Of a DNA stretch of 64,000 bases, positions 59,685-64,000 are shown in pieces; position 1 is the stretch's first letter, and every line of letters starts with the position of its first letter. The position numbers and the translations under genes are program-made. The DNA comes from Lepidurus packardi (Eukaryota > Arthropoda > Branchiopoda > Notostraca > Triopsidae): the NCBI GenBank assembly GCA_023053545.1, contig JAKZAN010000002.1, positions 3,952,375 to 4,016,374 of the forward strand. The letters are read 5' to 3'. The notes beneath the pieces were generated by a model that worked only from the letters and a program-made list of their open reading frames with translations, had not been told where the DNA came from and searched no databases.

Positions 59685-62616
59685 ACCCTTATTAGACGCT
59701 CACTTTCTAGCATATCTCTCCACAAGAGATACACAAGATACACAGAGAGAGAGAGGAAAATATTCGAGTAATTTTAGGGGAGCACACTTCTCAAAGGAAT
59801 GCTTGGCTTTTCGCATAGGGGAAAAACCTGGATATTTTTGTTTTTCCAACGCCTTTATCTTGTACCAGTTAATGAGATTTTGACAATACGCCATGCATCC
59901 TATTTGCCCACTACGGTAATGTACACGGAAGTTGAGCTCATTTGAATATCAAATGAAAAAAATATGCCGAGTTGGAAGCTGACTGGCATTAAGGAAGATG
60001 AGATGCTTTGTTGTCGTGTCTTGGTCTCTCACCTTTTATCTTTCGTTGCATAGTAGATAAGGTGCATAATCAGTTCATAAGAAGATAACCCATCAAGTAA
60101 ACTTTACATGCGCGCAGAGTCTAAAACCAAAACGATGATGGTTTTGCCTAACATAATCGAAGTTTCGGCATCGACAGTTTCACTCTGCAGGAGGCCATTT
60201 TTCGACATGTTTTTTTATCTTTTCCTTTTTGGTAAGATTCTATTTATTTTATTTTTTCACATTTTTAAGTAAAATTATTGGGGATTGGAGCGAGTCATTT
60301 AAGGAGGTCGTTAAGGTCAGGCTAACTTTTTAATGATCTTTTTCCTTAAATTCTTGGATTTTTAGAAAGGGAAAAACAGATTCGTTTCCAAGATTTGGGC
60401 TTAAAAAAGGAAGAAAAAAGTCGGCCTAAGCAGTGCTATTAGACGAGGTTTAGTAACCTGTTACACTTTAAGCTCCATAAAGTCTACAGACCATTCTCAC
60501 GTTGAGAGCAACATTGGGTTCCAATTCTCCACACGTAAAACACTTGAAAAGGGTTCAGTGAGAGATGAGATTCCAAGGACGACGCGTAGGTAAATTAGTG
60601 AAGAAGTTAAGAGAAAAAGTCTGGGTTATATGGTATGATTTCCATGTTTTAAAACATGCACACTCCACCCTACGCCTAAGTTGTTTAGCATGTAACATAA
60701 AACAGTATGCTAATTTTAAAAAGATTATATTTCGCTTTTCTAGGTCTGGCATTACAAAACCAAAAAGCAAGAGTAAAAAAAAAAACACATTAATGCACTT
60801 GCACGTGCTTCCCTTTTGTCGAAATAGGCGTTAGTAATAGTGTAACCATAGATGAGCAACGCTCACAGCGAAAGGATGACTAACTATTTTAATATTTCAC
60901 GAGTTATTAAAAAAATAAAACGTTCCACACGATAACGATTTTTTCCGACCAAAAGTATTCAATTAAGTATTCAAAAGTATTCAATTAAGGCATTACAACG
61001 CTCACCTGTTTTAGCGTGGTTAAATTGTTGTACTCCGTAACAATCTAGTGGCGTTTAAGTTATAATGATGCAGGGACCCTGATACTCTGTAACGAATCAA
61101 GAGCCCATAATGCAGATGAGCGGTGAAACGTTGAGGAGTTATAGCTATCCAGTTGCAGAAAGCTCACAAAGTTCTATTTAGAATTCCCCGACCTCAACAC
61201 GTCAGTTGGTCACGAAGGCTATCAGCGAACTGTTTTCCATGCACTTAGAAGCATTCCTTTTTGGTATATTCCTCTTGAATACTTTTATAAAAACTGTTGA
61301 GCAACAATAGCGGATCCAAACTCGATCGATTTCGGGATGGCTCTTTTAAAGGTAAGAGGTGTCGATAACAGAAGGAATGATATGAATCTTGGGAATGGAA
61401 TTCAAAAATCCCCAAGTAGGTTCTCAATGACAACAATAGTTGCGTCTTGTGGATATGTATGAGTATGTGTGAGAGAGAATGCAAAAGGTTTTACACCCTT
61501 GTTGAACAAGATTGCGTTCTAGTCTTCTCACCAACAAGTTTCGGGTGGTCACTCGACTCAAATGGTGCTAATCCCCGTGTATCCTTCCAGTGGAGAATGT
61601 TCTTTCTGTTGCACTTAGGGCGACCACTATAACCTTATAAACTTAAGCACGGGAGCAGGTTTTTCGTCGCTCTATTGTAAAAAGGAAGCGTGGGATATGT
61701 AAAAACGTTCTTCGCCTCTGAGTTATGCGTCTGTTTGTGTCGACGCTGTGAGTCCAACTGCAACTGCCGCCCATAACAAACGAGAATGAGTACCCAAAAA
61801 GGACCCTTTACCCTCGACCAAGCCATCAGGATTCCGAAGCCGTGCTTGGGGAAGGACTTCCCCCTTGCAAAGCCCGCATGGACGGACGGTACCGTAGAAT
61901 ATCCCCTTCGCTGTGGTGCCTAGGTGCCGGTAAAAGGTAAGCACCTGGAACCCCGTTTCTCACTCCCATGTCTCCCGTATTTTAATGTAAAGCATCGTTT
62001 GGATGCCCCCTTTGGAGTACCATGTCATGTTTGCCGCGTCCAGCAAGTTGTTGCCCGGAAAAAGAGCACCAAAACATGCTAGTTTCCCTCATTTCTGCCA
62101 GTTTGGCTTCTCTTTTTTTTCGAGGGTCATCTTGTGTTGCTGGAACGGTTTTTATGCAAAAATTATTCAGAGTTTCGGGTCAACAAGTTCCTCGCTTTTA
62201 TACCTACCATCTCGGTGAGGCAATTAAAAGAACAGATAAACAAGCAGCACTTCTCATGTTGAGTTTGGGTTGTGAGTCAAATAGAGTTGCGGCTTACTGA
62301 TATAAAGGTGGTACTATTGTATTGTTAACTTAGACCTTGTACCTTACCACCATAAGCAGGTGTCGTAAACGATCTTGAAAGTCTTGAAAGGGTCTCTTGC
62401 TTAAGGCCCGCATTAGAAAGTCGTCAGGTCTTTTCACATATGAATGCATGAAAGAAATACGCTGATGCCATGCACCGCAGAACTTTAGGTAAAGGTGATA
62501 AATATGTTTTCCTAATCATTCTTCAGATACTGTTGGAGCTGCCTGTCCTTATTGCCTCCCTCCTTAATTGTATTTAACGGTGGAATTATGTAAATATCTT
62601 TAATCCCCTCAAAAGC

Positions 62617-62729
62617 TTTCTTGAAATTTCCTTCGAAAAAGTCGAAACCTTCGGAAAATTTCCTTCGAAAATTTCGTTCGAAAGTTGAAACCTTAGAAAA
62701 ATTTCCTTCGAAAACGTTGACTTGGAAAC
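62617..62729. repeat. Three tandem degenerate units of 33-43 bp around TTTCCTTCGAAAA
   Basis: The units begin at about 62617, 62650 and 62693. Each carries AATTTCCTTCGAAAA and ends near GTTGAAACC or a variant. The TTCGAA palindromes resemble the simple-sequence words in two alpha-spectrin introns. Confidence 0.65.
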
Positions 62730-64000
62730 ATTCCAGATGAACCTCACGGTTTTAGGAAGCGAATTGTGAAAAAGGATGCTATGGATCTTTGACGCTGGAA
62801 AGTTTTTAAAAGCCATGGAAATGCATCATTACCCTGGGTTTGTATTAAGGTTACCGAGTTTCTAAATGTAGAGCAGAACCGATTGCGGTTAGGGCTCGTG
62901 ATGCAGGCGGCATAGCTAATGTTGGATGACATGTGTGTAGGTTCCCACTGCCACAAAACGGTGCTGTACTCTTTTTACCTGGCGGCACAATAACCTAGGA
63001 CTCGTGGGGTTCGCTTGAAACATGTATTACAACCATTTCCGGTGTGATCTTCCATGATGATGAGTCGCCTCTTGAGCCTTATGATCCGTCCCCAAACAGC
63101 GTCCAAAGAGGTGTCAATGTCAGATCTCCATGCCCCAAAGCATGTCTCACTCTGTCGTCCCCAACAAAAAGGGGTTTTTCTGCCTATAGACTTCACATCA
63201 CGTTCGTTCGCATTAGTGTCACGTCCCAATCACTCTCATGCTTATCACTTATGGCAAATCGTTGAGGCTGTCGCTAATGTCACCCCAAACGTCAAACATC
63301 TTTATGACGTTTGTTGATCGGTGTTCGATGTTCAGAAAACAGCTCCCAACCATATTCCCAATGCCTTTTCCCGAATTGTCAAGTCAGTTGTCAATTGACA
63401 TCTGGAAAAACCGTTGGCCCCAGGTATAAGTAACGATTGGGAAAAATGGAGACGCTCTAGTTTGCATAATAATCAACTACAACGAACTTTGTGCTATATA
63501 TATATGTGTGTGTACTTTATTGGGAAGGGAATAATGAGGCCTAGCAAAGTCGGTAGCCATAATTAATCAAACCAGACGGCTCTAAGAAGCCAAAGGAGTA
63601 GTAAGCTCTGTTCCTTTCGAAAAAAAATTAAGTAAAAAAAAAGTTATTATGAAAAGTTACCTTCGAGACGGGGGTTCCCTGCTGCGATGCTACGCTCACC
63701 TTAACGATCTTCTATTAAGGTTTTTACCCCTTCTCCCTCCCAACCTCGCCACATTTTTATTTGGCGTCATATTGAAAAACCACCCTTTTATTCTTTTTCG
63801 GGAGCATTGTGGCCAGCAAAGCCATTTCGGCGTTTTTCATTCTTGGCCCACAATGAAAAAATGAAAAGTTTTAAAAATAAGGGTCCCCTGTTGGTGACAA
63901 TGAATTATGTCGCACACCTCTCATGTTTTTCTTCGCATCCTTTTCAGACTGTGCCATTTTCATTGTTGCGTCACCCTTGTTGCACAGTGATCTAAACTTG

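Larger units (their letters stand above)
57020..64000. other. Non-coding region upstream of inscuteable
   Basis: It should contain the untranslated first exon(s) and promoter of inscuteable: the minus strand reads GTGTGTGCAG directly before AATCAGTATTAAA-ATG at 57019. No plus-strand gene is recognised. The open frame at 57615-57842 (minus) is the only weak candidate for an upstream coding exon. A TATAAAAG box lies at 59677-59684, and a 44-bp-type tandem repeat lies at 62617-62729. Confidence 0.55.

Noticed and set aside
61723..63429. Protein-like frames on both strands (61723-61944, 62975-63229) as transposase fragments
   Set aside because: No catalytic motif, terminal repeat or recognisable family signature could be identified. 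They are left as unassigned sequence.

Overview
This is a eukaryotic window with spliced genes on both strands. It holds four full-length protein-coding gene models plus one relic exon. The organism is probably an arthropod. The 2415-residue alpha-spectrin model has the length I recall for Drosophila alpha-spectrin and follows its sequence closely, and an Inscuteable orthologue is present. Many introns are only 55-110 bp, there are GT11 fucosyltransferase sequences, and the spacers are AT-rich and repeat-laden. Together these suggest a crustacean, perhaps a branchiopod such as Daphnia. That placement is inference and no species is claimed.

Layout. 1-8585: AT-rich non-coding DNA with a 172-bp (AT)n microsatellite and one tRNA-like relic. 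8586-20141 (minus strand): alpha-spectrin, 17 coding exons, with two candidate in-frame cassette microexons and an 880-bp Tigger/pogo-type non-autonomous transposon in one intron. 20142-25916: non-coding DNA with a tandem pair of hairpins near 24.7-24.9 kb. 25917-29351 (plus): a single-pass membrane protein with a signal peptide, a lone four-cysteine ZP-N-like ectodomain and a tail of about 860 residues carrying three PPxWDVxIR motifs. 29.98-35.11 kb: a repeat-rich block around a five-exon GT11 alpha-1,2-fucosyltransferase-like gene (31746-33253, plus), with a stray paralogous last exon just upstream. 36983-51920 (plus): a seven-exon gene for a 2310-residue, mostly disordered, N-terminally membrane-anchored protein that I do not recognise. 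Its introns hold a ~110-bp minisatellite and four poly-C tracts. 52146-57019 (minus): Inscuteable, ten coding exons, 1128 residues, with the LGN/Pins-binding peptide, armadillo-like repeats and a C-terminal PDZ ligand. 57020-64000: non-coding as far as I can see.

How the genes fit together. This is not an operon. Alpha-spectrin (submembrane skeleton) and Inscuteable (spindle orientation, Par complex) are both cortical polarity or scaffold proteins, but I see no evidence that their proximity is functional. The unknown 36983-51920 gene and inscuteable converge, and their predicted poly(A) signals imply that their 3' ends overlap.

Exon joins were checked by GT/AG boundaries and by codon phase across every intron. 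All four models give an integral number of codons ending in a stop. No alignments or searches were run, and family assignments rest on recognised motifs and remembered homologues.
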